A stretch of DNA of 64,000 bases from Carex sylvatica (Eukaryota; Streptophyta; Magnoliopsida; Poales; Cyperaceae). The position numbers and the translations under genes were made by a program. Each line of letters opens with the position of its first letter. The first letter of the stretch is position 1. The DNA is taken from the NCBI GenBank assembly GCA_964058845.1, contig CAXKVR010000470.1, positions 1-64,000 on the forward strand, given 5' to 3'. Below the pieces are notes generated by a model. The model was not told the DNA's origin. It saw only the letters and a list, made by a program, of their open reading frames with translations, and ran no database searches. This document shows, in pieces, positions 48,186-63,904 of this stretch.

Positions 48186-48962
48186 TAATAACTTATATAA
48201 TTATGACTCTTCAACGGAAATTAACCGTCCAAAGTGATATCCCAATGGATTTTAATATTTTTGTTGAGTGTCGAGAGGATTTCTATGACAAAATATTTCC
48301 TATCAAAGTCATTCAATTCAGATGGACGACTCAGATGTCTTACTCAGAAAAGCATGTAACTATTTCCTTAAGGGAAATTTTTTTTTATGCCACTCCAAAA
48401 CTTTGAAATTATGGAATTACCACCTCAAAACTTCAAATTAGTTTTTTGCCACTCAAAAATCAATCAATTTATGAAATTGCCCTCTTTATACAGCCGATAT
48501 ACTTATTTAATTAAAATTATTCTGAAAAGTGTTGTATAAAAAATATATTTTTGTATTTTCACTTTTACCCTTCCTTCAGTTAAACAGAGAAAATATGAAA
48601 TTGGTTCTCCAGTCACTCTATCGTCTCCCTCGTCCCATCCCTAGCATCCTTCAATTTTTCTTCTATCACTCTATCGTCTCGCTGAGCAGTACAACGAAGG
48701 TGCAAACCCTCGCCCTGAGCACCCCACCACGGAGCCTCCCTCCTCCGCCCGCCTGTCTCTCCTCCGCCCGCCGTTCCTCCGTCGGTATTGTGGGGCCACC
48801 TGATAACAATTACCATAAATAAAGTAGCATGGTATGTGTTGCATGCAAGAACTGTACTTTCTTTGATGAAAATGGTATCTTATGCAGGTGGTAGAACAGG
48901 CATGAAAGTGCAGTGTGCACAAGAATCGTATATTAAATGTGATCTTTTGTTTGTTTTTAAAG

Positions 48963-49580
48963 GGAGACAATCCTAAGAAGTCAGGGACCCCAAACAATGT
49001 AAGGCTCTACTCAATTGCTTTGACCAGGTACGGTGACTCATTCAACGGCAAGACAGCAACCTTATGTATGCGCCATGCTGTTTACTACGACCCTGAGATA
49101 GAAAAGGAGGACCCCTCCAAGAACGGCATATGCAGTAATTTTCTCTGTGACTCCAAACCTAGTGACAAGGTTCAAATAGCAGGTATGTTCTCCTTAATTC
49201 CTGTGCATTTCGTTTGTTGGTTTGTTTGGGTCTAACGTCTACGATAAGTAAAGGATGCCATATTAGCATTGTTTGTTCTAAATTTTTGTTTCACCTCTCT
49301 TAATTGAGGATTCATGATAATTAATTGGTGGACAAATATCATATATGGGCAAATTATATATGAATTTAAGCAATCATAACTGGAACAAGTGCTGCACTGG
49401 TACAATTTTTTCGATGTACCGATATCAGTAGTGCTTGCCAGAATTTAATCCCTCTCTTTTTTTTGAAAGCTTGGCAGAGGCTTATAAATACTGACATTCT
49501 TTTTTCTTTTTTTATTAGGGTACAAGGAAATAATTCACAAGCATGTAGGAGTAAGAAGTCGAAGCCGTGTGATGCCATGA
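48963..49580 (+). pseudogene. Captured root-type ferredoxin-NADP reductase exon
   Basis: Root-type FNR passes electrons between NADPH and ferredoxin in non-green plastids. Exon 48963-49182 has clean AG and GT borders and encodes [20 protein letters not shown], then [36 protein letters not shown] and KVQIAG. This is the FAD-binding segment (RxYS box followed by the CSNFLC block) of RFNR. The expected Ser after YSIA is Leu. The next exon candidate (49519-49580) continues in phase but encodes an unrelated basic tail GYKEIIHKHVGVRSRSRVMP and a stop. NADP-binding and N-terminal parts are absent, so no working enzyme can result. It sits inside the Pack-MULE. Confidence 0.85.
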
Positions 49581-50300
49581 GTTGATTTTGTTTGATTGTC
49601 TAATAGTTATGATGTGATTTAATTTTTGGCTGTGATTATGATTGGCCATACTTGGCAATTTGTATGTGAAAAACTTGTTGGTACTGCAATGGCATTTTTC
49701 GGTGCTTTTGGTTTGTATTAGGAGGGTACTGATATAGTGACTTGATTTGTAATATGGTAGTACTGTTAAGGAGATAAATTAATTATGGAATTTTGGTTGA
49801 GAATGAGTTAACATTATGATTTGTTCAATCCTGAATTCTCCATTTTTATACATGACACTTATAATCTCTTGTCGTGTCGTCACACACCTATGTATAAAGT
49901 TGTATCAGTTATGACGTGAACTTACATTCTTTTCTTTTTTTGAAAAGATTGACAATGGTTGTCAATTTGTACTACCTCAAGGCAATTTTACAACTCTTAA
50001 TGAGAGCATCCCCTTCAATAAATAAAACAAACCAAACACTACCATGTACAAGTGATCGGTACCAAAACTGGTACACACCTTAGTGCTTAATCCAACCAGA
50101 AGTGCTATATAAATGTAAAAAAAAAACTTCACAACATACAGAAGTGCTATATAAATGAAAAAAAAAAAGAATTAATAAGATGCCTAATCAAATCAAGAGT
50201 AACAAAATATTGTGCCAGAATCCAATCTATCTTCATAACCACCTTGCAAACAAAAGATTTATCTAACCAAAAACATAACATCCAGAACCAAATTAATTTT

Positions 50301-50543
<243 letters not shown>

Positions 50544-50596
50544 TTAATTGATTTAAAAGTTTTTATAAGGTTCACTCTCCACATAAAATGTTTAAA

Positions 50597-50662
50597 TGTG
50601 TGATTTGTAGTTTAGTGGTTAGAATTCCACTGTGGTCTGGATTTTAAATTCCAATCATCACA
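50597..50662 (+). pseudogene. Degenerate tRNA-His-like sequence
   Basis: The segment GTAGTTTAGTGGTTAGAATT then CCACTGTGG closely resembles the D-arm and 5' anticodon-arm half of plant nuclear tRNA-His(GUG). The remainder is degraded, with an AAATTCCAATCA stretch where the T-arm should be. The flanking TGTGTGATT and AATCATCACACA are complementary, like an acceptor stem. It overlaps the last codons of the captured bHLH reading frame. It is unlikely to be a functional tRNA. Confidence 0.4.
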
Positions 50663-51303
50663 CAATGTATTTTACATGTCAGTCCCTCTAATCTGAATTT
50701 TCTAGTTCTGTCCTGCAAACCAGTTAAGCCTTTCAAGTGAGTAAGATGCATGTCTGGAAATGTGTAAGTCCCCATGACAACTGGATGGTCCAGTCCAGAC
50801 CAGGGGTATAACATTCTGAGTTTTTGCTGGTATTGAGTATTTAAGCTGTCAATCTCAGATTTCAATGAGGTCTTTTCATCTCTAAGCTCATTTTTCTCCT
50901 GTGTCAGCTGTTAATAAAGAACATAACAGTTACTTAGGGATTGTAACTGGGCTTGATAACACAACTGAGCATAAGTTCTGACAGAATTATGTAGAAACCA
51001 TGACTAATTAAACAACTACGGTTAATTTACGCTATTGAAATTGCAATTGTAGGAATTAGTTTAGGCTCATTTGGCATGAATGAGGGGTTGACTGAAAACT
51101 TGTAGAATTCAAGCATGCCAATTAAATATTAGCCATTGAAATTGCAATTGTCTAGGTCTCTAATTACAGTATTACCTCACGAGATTCTTCAGATAACGAG
51201 GCATATTCAGCTTTTAGTCTATTTACTTCAGCATCTAAATCTTTCAGCACTTGGATAGTATCAGAAAGGATGGTTGCTTTATCATTTTTGGGTTGCTCTG
51301 GAT
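50644..51303 (-). pseudogene. Captured bHLH121-like transcription factor exons
   Basis: bHLH121 (URI)-type factors regulate iron-deficiency genes in plants. Exon 51303-51176 begins at GCAG|ATCC and encodes DPEQPKNDKATILSDTIQVL, then KDLDAEVNRLKAEYASLSEE. This is helix 2 of the bHLH domain followed by the start of its leucine zipper-like coil. After a GT-AG intron, exon 50907-50644 encodes LTQEKNELRDEKTSLKSEID, then NTQYQQKLRMLYPWSGLDHP and VVMG, matching the conserved C-terminal coil and PW motif. Beyond VVMG the sequence diverges from the family and reaches a stop. The basic region and helix 1 that bind DNA are missing. It lies inside the Pack-MULE. Confidence 0.85.
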
Positions 51304-52224
51304 CTGCATATTAAATATATTTGGCATTTGTACATTATAATTAAAAAATTAAAGCAAAAGGAGAAAAAATTATAATCAACCTAAAGGCAGGGATTGCCAT
51401 TCTGATCCACAGATTTGAAACCTCTGCCAGTATATATTGGTACGGGAACACAACGGCATGTTCCTAAACATGCTCCAAATGACAGATACAAAGTTTTTAC
51501 TTTTGTTGGATTTTGAATTTAGAGACTCAATTAAACTTTGCTCCCTACATAAAACGTCAATTAAACACATAAGAAGACAAAATTCACAAAAATTCAAACT
51601 AATACTAATACTGTAATAAATCTAAGACAGGACAACCAGGTGTTTGTAGTTGAATGATGACCAAGTTCAAAATTTAAATATCAATTTTGTTATTATTAAG
51701 AACCATATAGAGGCAGGTGAAACCTAGAGCATTTTTCAATTCCATAAATTGATTCACAGAGCTTGTATTCTTAGGGTTTCCTAATTTCCGATCGAAGAAG
51801 AAGAGAAGGGAACCATGAGTTAATGAGAGGCGAAAAGAAGGGAAGGGTGAAAGAAAGGCGAAGAGATTCTCAGATTTAGCTTTTTCGACTTGGTTGAGGT
51901 GCTCGGCAAGTGAGAGAGAGAGATCGCGAGAAACATGAGAGTTTGGGTGCTCGGTGAGAGAGTGAGAGAAATCACTGGAGAACCAATTTCATATTTTCTC
52001 TGTTTAATTGAAGAAAGGATAAAATTGGAAATATAAAAATATGTTTTTTATATAACACTTTTCAGAATAATTTTAATTAAATAAGTATATCAACTGTATA
52101 AAGAGGACAATTTCATAAATTGATTGATTTTAGAGTGGCAAAAAATTAATTTGAAGTTTTGGAGTGACAATTTCATAATTTTGAAGTTTTGGAGTGGCAT
52201 AAAAAAAAATTTCCCTTTCCTTAA

Positions 52225-53035
52225 AGGCCCAAATTACAACCAAAATACTTGACGATAAATTGGCCTAAGGGCCTCAATTTAACGACAATTGTAATTTCTC
52301 TCCATAAACCGAACACATCAAAAATAAATGTCGGACGAATTGTGATCCGAACGAAGCCCAATATTTAGTTCAATTAAATTTAATTTTATCTATGGACCGA
52401 ATCTGAACAGGGTCTGAACCTGGGATTCGTATCCTTACTTTACGGTTTGAGATTAAATCTCAACCGGTTTGGGATTCGGGCTACAATCGGGGGCAGTATT
52501 ATTTTGCTTTGAGATTCGTGCCGGTTTAAAAAAAACGGTCCAGATCTAGTAATTGTAAAAGATTCCCTTATCAGGTATTGGAGAGGATGTGTAGTCCTGA
52601 AGAACATTAACACTGTTGGGTTGTCTATTGAGCAGCTTTTGGTAAGATCGATCTCTGATATCGCTTCTCACCCGTTCTCACTTAGTCCGATCGATCTCTC
52701 TTTTCCCCTCTATTTGCCGCCAATTTCAGACTCTCAGTCCGCCTCTCTCTCGCCGGCGCCGCCTCTTCTCTGTCGAGCCGCCTCTGCTGCGTCGCTTTGC
52801 CTCTCGGCCTCTTCGCCGCTGCACATTTTCAGGTACTGTTTCTCCTTTTCACACATCATACTTAGAAAAAAATTCGGGCCGATCATTAACAGGCTTTATA
52901 CATTAGCAGGCCTAGTTACAGAGCCTGATGATGAACTAGACTTTTGTATATTAGCACGCCTAGCCGCCTAGTTACAGAGCTCAAACTTTAAGTCTCGAAC
53001 GAGCTCCCAGTCGACCGGACTAAAAGCGGTCGATC
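52225..53035 (+). promoter_or_regulatory. GPI8 upstream region and probable 5' UTR
   Basis: From about 52640 the sequence becomes CT- and GC-rich (CTCTCTCGCCGGCGCCGCCTC), typical of a plant 5' leader. A donor-like CAG|GTACTG lies near 52832 and several acceptor-like AG sites precede the ATG at 53036, so a 5' UTR intron is likely. An open frame here (52621-52971) is Ser/Pro/Leu-rich and probably non-coding. The Pack-MULE ends at 52215, so it may supply part of the distal promoter. Confidence 0.45.
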
Positions 53036-56891
<3,856 letters not shown>

Positions 56892-59800
56892 GTATTGCAA
56901 CAGAAGTACCTATTCTTGTGTGTTATTTTTCTTAACCCTTCCTTCTATCTCATCCTTTTGCAAATTTAATTTCTTCTTTTGTGAACTATTGATATGTTAG
57001 GTTACATCATAGACTTGTTTAGACCTATACAGTTGAGCATGTAGATCAAAGCAATGCCTTAATGTTTACTGCCTACAGTTGAGCATAAAAGACTTTATTA
57101 TAGAAATTTGAACATGCAGATTTCCATTTTCTTTCTTTCCTTTCTATCTTAATTGGTCCTTTTAGCAGCTACCTGCATGTCCTTTACCAACCTCTGAGCT
57201 TACATACACTTACATGTTACAAATGTCGGTTTCAGCTAGATCAGCCTGATTTGGCAGCCAACCCAGCCTGGATAGTTTTCGGGCTGAGCCTGGCCACTCT
57301 AAGAAGCCTGGGACAGCCCAACTTGTGTTTTTTTGTTTATATACTACTGTAATTCAAACACACAAGTAATGAAAAGGAAATAATAGCCATTGCCCCAAAA
57401 GGACAAGGCATCTGACATTTAATGAGGGGTTACTGAGTAAGTTCTAATCCCATGGTCACAATTTTTTTTTCTCGCACTCCTGTTGAAAGTGTCCTGCGCT
57501 ATGTTGGTTCAGGCCAGATCAAACTAAAAGAACTAGACCCTTTCATGCTAAGTCAGGCCAAGCCAGAGTTGTAAGCTGATTTAGACTCAGGTTTAAGAAA
57601 AAAACTGACCCAACCATATTGTCATCCCTAGCTATTGTACTAAAACATAGTTATTTTAGATCTAATCATGTGAACATGGTTCACAAGAACGGGTACAATA
57701 CGTCTATAAGCAACAGGATGTTGAGATGTCCACATTGATCAAAGACCAAAATACTAGTAAGATACCCTACAAATACATAGCTGGACTGCTTTATATGGGT
57801 TGGCCTTGGGGCTTACATCAGATGTGAAATATTATCTTCTTGTTCCTTGATGAAACTATCATTAATGGACTTAAATGATCAAAGCACTCTTAACTAACTT
57901 CAATTAAATAAGATATAAACAGACTGTTATTATTTTTGTTGGATGGGCATGATCAAGAATATTGCGAAAATGATATGTAAACATTCATTAGATTTGGAGT
58001 TGTATGTTGATTTGCTTGTAATTGGAGTTGTAAGTTGATTTGCTTGTAATCAATTCTATAGAAACTAGCTGTACAAAATATGAATTAGCCATGTCGCCCT
58101 TATGTTATCACCATACAATATGCTCTGTAAATTTTTTATTCTGCTACAAATAACATTTGCAACATTGAAATGAAATTAAAATTTTGCTCAGTTGAGAATG
58201 AAATTGTGAATTTGACATAGCAAATGTAAAAGTTGATGTGCTTTAACTATTAACTAGGGAATCATATATTTTTTTAAAGATATAGCTCAACTTTTGAATA
58301 TATTTGGAAGATCCATACTGATATTTATTCCGGTGCCATTTTTGAAGCAAACATGATTACTTGGAGAAATGAGACTGATGTAGAGAGATGTATATTAGTT
58401 AAGTAAAACCAAAACCTAACTATCAGGTTCCTTTCTTGTTTTGCCACTTATGTGATTTATGACATTTGATGACCTTTTTGTCATGTTTAATGAATGCATG
58501 ATATTCTTTATTTTGCTTTTACTTTACATTCTGGCCTTTAAATTATGGATTAATGGTCCGAACATTGAATTTTGTTACAGTATTGTGGGTTAGAGGCATG
58601 TTGTTAGTTAGAGCTGAGCAGGATCACCGTGATCATATTCTTATTCATTTTTTATTCCCGGTATTTACCAGTGCATGTATTGTTCTGGTGGTGCTAATCA
58701 TAGACAAATCTATTGGATAAGGTAAAAACTCTGCTATTATTGCCATTTCCTTACTCCAGGCAAAGTTCTCTACCAGTCAATAGAACCAGCTGGTATTGAA
58801 AAGTTTTAATCTGTGGCATGTTTTTCCTTGAAAAGCCTACTGAATGTCAGTAAAAATAAATACGCTGAATCAACTCTTATTACTGATTGCATGTATGAAT
58901 GCAACTTTTTTACCTGGCTTAAGCACCTGTCAAGTATCTTATCTTACTGGAAATCTGATCATGTACATGTGACCAAAATTGTGCCGAAAGCACATTTCAT
59001 TTCCTGTCATGCTATTCCAATTGATTGAAAACAGTAGCTCTATAAGCTAGTGCATCTATCGTTATGAAATTGAATTGACACATCCAAAATCAATGTCAAC
59101 TTGAGTACTTGACAACATGTTGAATTTAGACTACCCGTCCTATTTCATGGGATAAGATATTAGACGTCGGATATGGTTTCTCTTGTATGAACAGTGATGC
59201 GTATGTGGCTATAGCATCTATAATGAAAAGAAAGATAAGATAAAGCCCTTCTTACGGAAGCTCTATCCTTTATCGTGTATTTATTGTTTATTTTAAATAA
59301 ACAAACTTTCGGATAACAATCTTTCGTGTGTGGCTCTATCATCTATTAGCCAAATAGATAAGAGAAATAACGGCTATGTTACTTCGATCTTTTATGGGTA
59401 TCTTCTTAGCCGAAAAGCATGTAATATAAAATATTGAAGTTGTAGAAATTGGTATGAGCATCTAATCTGTTATCTATGGACATTCGTTATTAATGATTTT
59501 TCTGATTAAATTTCAGAGAAAAACACTGAGGACCGTTTGGTTTATAATTGACAAAAAATAAAGTAGCTATGTCTTATAGTTCATTGTTTGGTCGTCATAT
59601 AATGTGTATTGCCAAACTAACTTCCCCAGTTGCGTTGCGTGTGTTGCTTTATCATCTAGGATATATTTCTCTCTCTAGATTTTAGCACATACAAAACATG
59701 TTCGCTGTCGGATCCTCCGTCAATATATAGAAGCTAAATTAAATTAATCCAACGTTTAGTGTCTTTCCAAACGACTAACTTTTCACTGCGCGGTGTATGT

Positions 59801-60415
59801 TAAAAAAAAAATCTCTTTGATACAAACGTAAAGAAAAATTAATAATTATTTTACATAATAAATTGTTTCTTTGCACGGATCCTAATTGTTGTAGGGTCCT
59901 CAATCCTCATATCATGTTTTTTTAAGAAAGATATTTTGAACAAAATTATTGATTGAAGAAGAAAAGTTTATATAGATTTAATTCTTAACTGGCCATTGGG
60001 TCCCACGGTGGCTAGGGTATACTAAAAGGAGGCTGGACCCCCTCTCCTGATGGTCTTTTATGAAGTAGGTGAAGAGTCTATCTCAATATTCATCTATGAT
60101 CTTGTTTGGGTTAAACTAATTTAATGTCATTTAGTGGCAAACTGATATTGAAATTTGGAATTTTTTTTGTCCAGAAAATTGATCTAGATAGAAAAAAAAA
60201 TTGTAGTATAAATAATTTAAATTTTTAATTCAAGCATTGACAGAGAACTGTATTTTATCAGTAATATTTCTGAACCAGCTAGAGTGCAAAGAACTGATAT
60301 CGGAAATAAGTCCAAGTGAAATTGATCAAATATTATATTGAGTATACCCATAATTGAGAGGGACTTTATTTTACAACCAAATTTGAATTTTGATACACCC
60401 AGCTCTTTAACAAAA
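56892..60415. other. Long non-coding spacer after GPI8
   Basis: About 3.5 kb without a supported gene. The first few hundred bases likely hold the GPI8 3' UTR. Around 57220-57630 there is a patch of AGCCTGGG / CAGGCCAAGCC motifs in both orientations ending near TTGTCATCCCTA, possibly a decayed hAT-like element of the TAGGG-ended type. GGACCGTTTGGTTTATAATT near 59530 looks like one end of a Tourist-type MITE, without a partner. Open frames at 58813-59028 and 59160-59342 have no recognisable domain. Confidence 0.4.
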
Positions 60416-60754
60416 TGATTCTGAGGGAGGGAATCTTAGCCGCCAACAACTCCTTCCCCTCCCCTCCCTCTTCTCTCACCTCAAATCCGTCTCAACTCAT
60501 TTCGCTGGTCAGCTCTCTGTTTTTTTCGTCTCTTCTTTCTCTTCGGTGAGAACTGTGAGCCGCCAGCTCCGACGTTTTCTTCGGTTCAACTTTGAATTTT
60601 CGACGACTTCTGTTAGAGCTCAGTTCGTGAAAATAGCGAAAGGGATGGCTAAGAAGATACCCATCGGGATCACGTTCATAGTTGCACCTTTGTCCCTGTG
60701 TTGTTTTAGTTTCTCCTCCACCCTTGTTGAAAATGACTGGTTCATCCTTATTAA
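60416..60754 (+). other. 5'-UTR-like sequence with short ORF, unassigned
   Basis: A CT-rich block (60440-60550) looks like a plant 5' leader. It is followed by a frame from 60546 or 60648 encoding MAKKIPIGITFIVAPLSLCC and a hydrophobic stretch, to a stop at 60782 inside the neighbouring transposase remnant. It may be the 5' end of a host gene truncated when Mutator sequence joined it, or a captured fragment. No family is recognised. Confidence 0.3.
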
Positions 60755-63001
60755 TTATGTGGCCTTAGCATGCCATTCTTGAAACCAGGCATTTAACTTG
60801 TAGAATGTGTCTTCTACAATTGCAGCCACATGCAACATCCGGCTCTGCTTGAATACTGCATTCAGCAACTCGGACCCGTTGGTGGTCATAATTCTCCAAT
60901 GCCAACCTCCATCACGAGATTGATATATTTTCTCGTATACTGGATCTTCGTTGACATCTCGGGAATTATTGTTGCCGACCTTCATTAAGTAGAGATTTGC
61001 CTTTGGCATGTACTACAAAAAATAAGAAAATAAAATAATATAAGTAAACAATTGTACTAAAAAATTGTCTTCTAAAAATACAATAATATATATGTAAACA
61101 ATTGTAATATATATACCTTTGCAAAACTGCTAGTCATCTCTACCACCCTTCTCGGCTTTTTCTTTCTGCAATTTCGTCTAAATATTTCTAGAACCCACTT
61201 GTCATTTCCAGTTGCCTTCGAAAGGTTCTCCACAACGTGTTGCATACACAACCTGTGCACACACTGGCCAGTACGTGTTGACCAACCGTAATCTTCATGA
61301 TTAAAAACATATTTTATTCCTTTGTGCTGGTCTGATATCACACAGAAAAAACTTTCTTTCCCCAATCACCCGCCTTCTTAAAAACTGCATAAAGAATCTC
61401 CAGTTCTCACCATCCTCTTTATGAACAATTGCAAAGGCCAAAGGCAACAACTGGTTCTCAGCATTATATGCACATGCTATCAGTAACCTCCCCTCATAAC
61501 GGCCAAACATGAAGCATGCATCAATGCTGATAACGGGTCTGATGTATGGCACAGCTTGGATACAAGCACCAAAAGCCCATGCTATGCCTTTGAATTTTTG
61601 AGCTCCCTCTATTAGCACTCTCTTCTTATCAAAAAAAGGAGTCATGCCACCTCTCATATACAGTGTCGACATTTGTACTTGCCATGGCCTGGAGCAATAG
61701 TGCCAGATAGCCGTATGAATCCTTTCAACTATCAAATATTCTGCAAATCGCAAGTTCACGACCTCTCCACAGCCTGTTGTATTTTGGGGTTACATATTTA
61801 TATTTGTGTCTGACAGTTGTAGCCACCGCCTTGATGCTCATAGATGGATCCTCCTTAATGTCTTCCTTAATTGCATCGGCAATTAGTGATATCGTCAGCT
61901 GTGAATGGTCTGTCCTTGTGGACGCAGACTTGCATGTATGGGGTGGTTTACACTTCTTAATCATCCATGCTTCTCCTGCACCCGCAGGGGTTGCAAAAAG
62001 GTAAAACTCGCACCGCGGGTGAGTTTTACATAGCACAACTAACATTGTTCGATCCCTTTTGTGTATTTTACATTCCCAGTTGTTGTGAATATGAGTCTCG
62101 TAGATTTTTTTTATAAGTTCATCTATGTTGGTATAAAGTTGCCCTAGGGCAAATTCGTCATTGTATACAACACGAGGGCCAAAATAACTAATGTCTGCCT
62201 CTTCAAAAGCTGTGGTATCATTGAATGTGGTGATTAGATGCTTATTTCTCCGACCTCTAATTAGAAATTTTTCTTCCCTGGATAAACCTGGTACATTTGC
62301 ATCGCCATCTGATAAGTCGTTGGATTCCCAAATCCCTTTGTATTCATCTCCTGTTTCCATTTCCCTTTCTGGTATGGCATCAATAGCATCAACATTAATA
62401 TCAATATCAATTCGATTAACGGGTACCGGTCTTGACTCTGGCATAGTTGGAAATCTAGGGATTATAGGTGTCTGTCTGGGTGGTGGTGGTAACTCTTCAG
62501 TATTTTCAGGAGAGTTGTGGTACCCGAAGTTGTCATAACCGGGGCTGTGGTACCTCTGGTTGTCATAAGGGGAGTGGTGGTGGTACCCCTGGTTGTCATA
62601 AGGAGAGTGGTGGTGGTACCCCTGGTTGTCATAACCCAAATTGTCATAACCTGAAGGTCCAGCCCCAGCCCGGAGAACCCTCTTTGAATATATGTCAATT
62701 ACCGATACCCCACTAGACTCAAATTGAGTGTACACAACTCTCCACAAATTCGCATCTGTTATTGGGAACCTCACAAAGTAAGGTCTACCCCCGCCTCACC
62801 CCTTTGTGAGTTGTCAATCCGTGTAGCCAATTCCATTTCATACATGTTGGGGTTTACAGCAATCTTTTCGTATATTAGCTGCTTGAGTTCCTGAAATGTT
62901 GTATTTTGATTAACCTCGAAGCCAAATGCGGCATCTTTCGTGTAATACACGCCATCTACACCCTTTTGTAGCTTGCCGCCCACATACAATGCAACTAACA
63001 T
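60755..63001 (-). pseudogene. MuDR-type transposase, frameshifted and truncated
   Basis: The frame starts at 63001 with an N-terminal PB1-like domain (MLVALYVGGKLQKGVDGVYY). It shifts near 62790 into a frame with tandem GYDNQGYHHHSP-like repeats, a MuDR DNA-binding region (CKTHPRCEFYLFATP, TRTDHSQLT) and the DDE core: ISIDACFMFGRYEGRLLIAC with the first Asp. Another frameshift near 61350 precedes SDQHKGIKYVF with the second Asp, then CMQHVVENLSKATGN. An intron of about 104 bases (61116-61013) is likely, and the last exon ends at WFQEWHAKAT. The usual C-terminal SWIM zinc finger is lacking. It is not functional as it stands. Confidence 0.88.
62530..62640 (-). repeat. Coding tandem repeat in the MuDR pseudogene
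   Basis: About three copies of a 33-39 base unit (plus strand GGTTGTCATAAGGGGAGTGG and variants) encode GYDNQGYHHHSP-type repeats between the PB1-like and DNA-binding parts of the transposase. Copies are nearly identical, which suggests recent slippage or expansion. Confidence 0.75.
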
Positions 63002-63527
63002 CTTTTCCTTAACAAACTACATCTAAAAAATAATTTTATAAGTATTATAGTAATTGTACAGTAATTATAACGAACACAATAATAAATGGCTAATTAAAAA
63101 TAATAATAATAAAAAATACTTGTTGCTATAGTAATTCTACAGTAATTGACTAATTAGTAATAATTAAAAAGAATTTACAAAATAATACCTGTCGCTATAG
63201 TAAAATTGCCCTTTTCACCAAAAAAAATCACTGCGACTTGGATTGAAGAGATTGAAATGGTTGGAGTGGGCATGAAAGTGAAGAGATTGAAATGGTTGGA
63301 GTGCAGAAAGAGAGAGAAAACGGGGTATTTGGTTTGTGGGAGAGAGGACCGCCCCATAGGGGGGCGGTTTTCTTAAATATTTGGGCCGCTGGTGGGCCTC
63401 GCGGTCGAGGTATTAATAAAAAAAATAGTTTGCAGGGATATTGTTAAAAAAAAAAAAAATTTAGGGTATTAATAAAAATGGCCGCTCGGTTTATGTGTAA
63501 TTAAATTACTAAAAAAATGGATATATG

Positions 63528-63733
63528 CAGGGGCGGAGCCAGACTTTCAAACTATGGAGGTCAAAAATATATGGGAGTCAATTATATATAATTTTTTTAT
63601 AGAGAATGGAGATCAATTCTATAATATCAAGCTATTTTACTTCAAATAATATAAAAAATAATATCTAAATACAAAAAATACAAAAAAAATAGAAGTCAAT
63701 TGACTCCATTTCTTCTTAGTCTCTCCGCTCCTG
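63528..63733. mobile_element. 206-bp hAT MITE, 8-bp TSD
   Basis: A perfect 8-bp duplication GATATATG (63520-63527 and 63734-63741) flanks the ends CAGGGGCGGAGCC and TCTCCGCTCCTG. These are the CAGGGGCGGAGC-type termini common to plant hAT MITEs. The interior is AT-rich with inverted AGTCAATT motifs and has no coding capacity. It lies about 45 bases outside the Mutator terminus at 63483. Confidence 0.9.
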
Positions 63734-63904
63734 GATATATGTGGTTAAGTAGCTAAATGATGGTACTTACCTACTTGGATTTATTTCCCTCTCCTTTTTT
63801 ACTAAGGGACCCATTTGCACTTTTTCTGATGGCCTCCAACTAACCAAATATCTTGCATTGTAGACACTCGTTTGAGGGCCTTCCAAACCATTAATTTTTT
63901 GAAA

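Larger units (their letters stand above)
60755..63483 (-). mobile_element. Truncated transposase-bearing Mutator-like element
   Basis: The right (5') terminus at 63483 reads, on the minus strand, GGCCATTTTTATTAATACCC, with a GC-rich inner part CGACCGCGAGGCCCACCAGC. The same organisation is seen at both ends of the 1606-3863 element. A broken MuDR transposase follows inward. The other terminus is absent: homology ends near 60755 in the middle of the transposase, next to unrelated leader-like DNA. No target duplication could therefore be found. Confidence 0.8.

Noticed and set aside
48963..49182. Treating the FNR exon as part of a complete host gene
   Set aside because: No other FNR exon lies within reach and it is enclosed by MULE termini with a TSD.
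52621..52971. 116-codon Ser/Pro/Leu-rich frame upstream of GPI8
   Set aside because: It translates a CT-rich 5' leader and probable UTR intron; no conserved domain.
57220..57640. A further hAT-like element with GCCTGG/CAGGCC motifs
   Set aside because: The right tip TCATCCCTA resembles the family, but no left tip or TSD was found, so it was not listed as a separate element.
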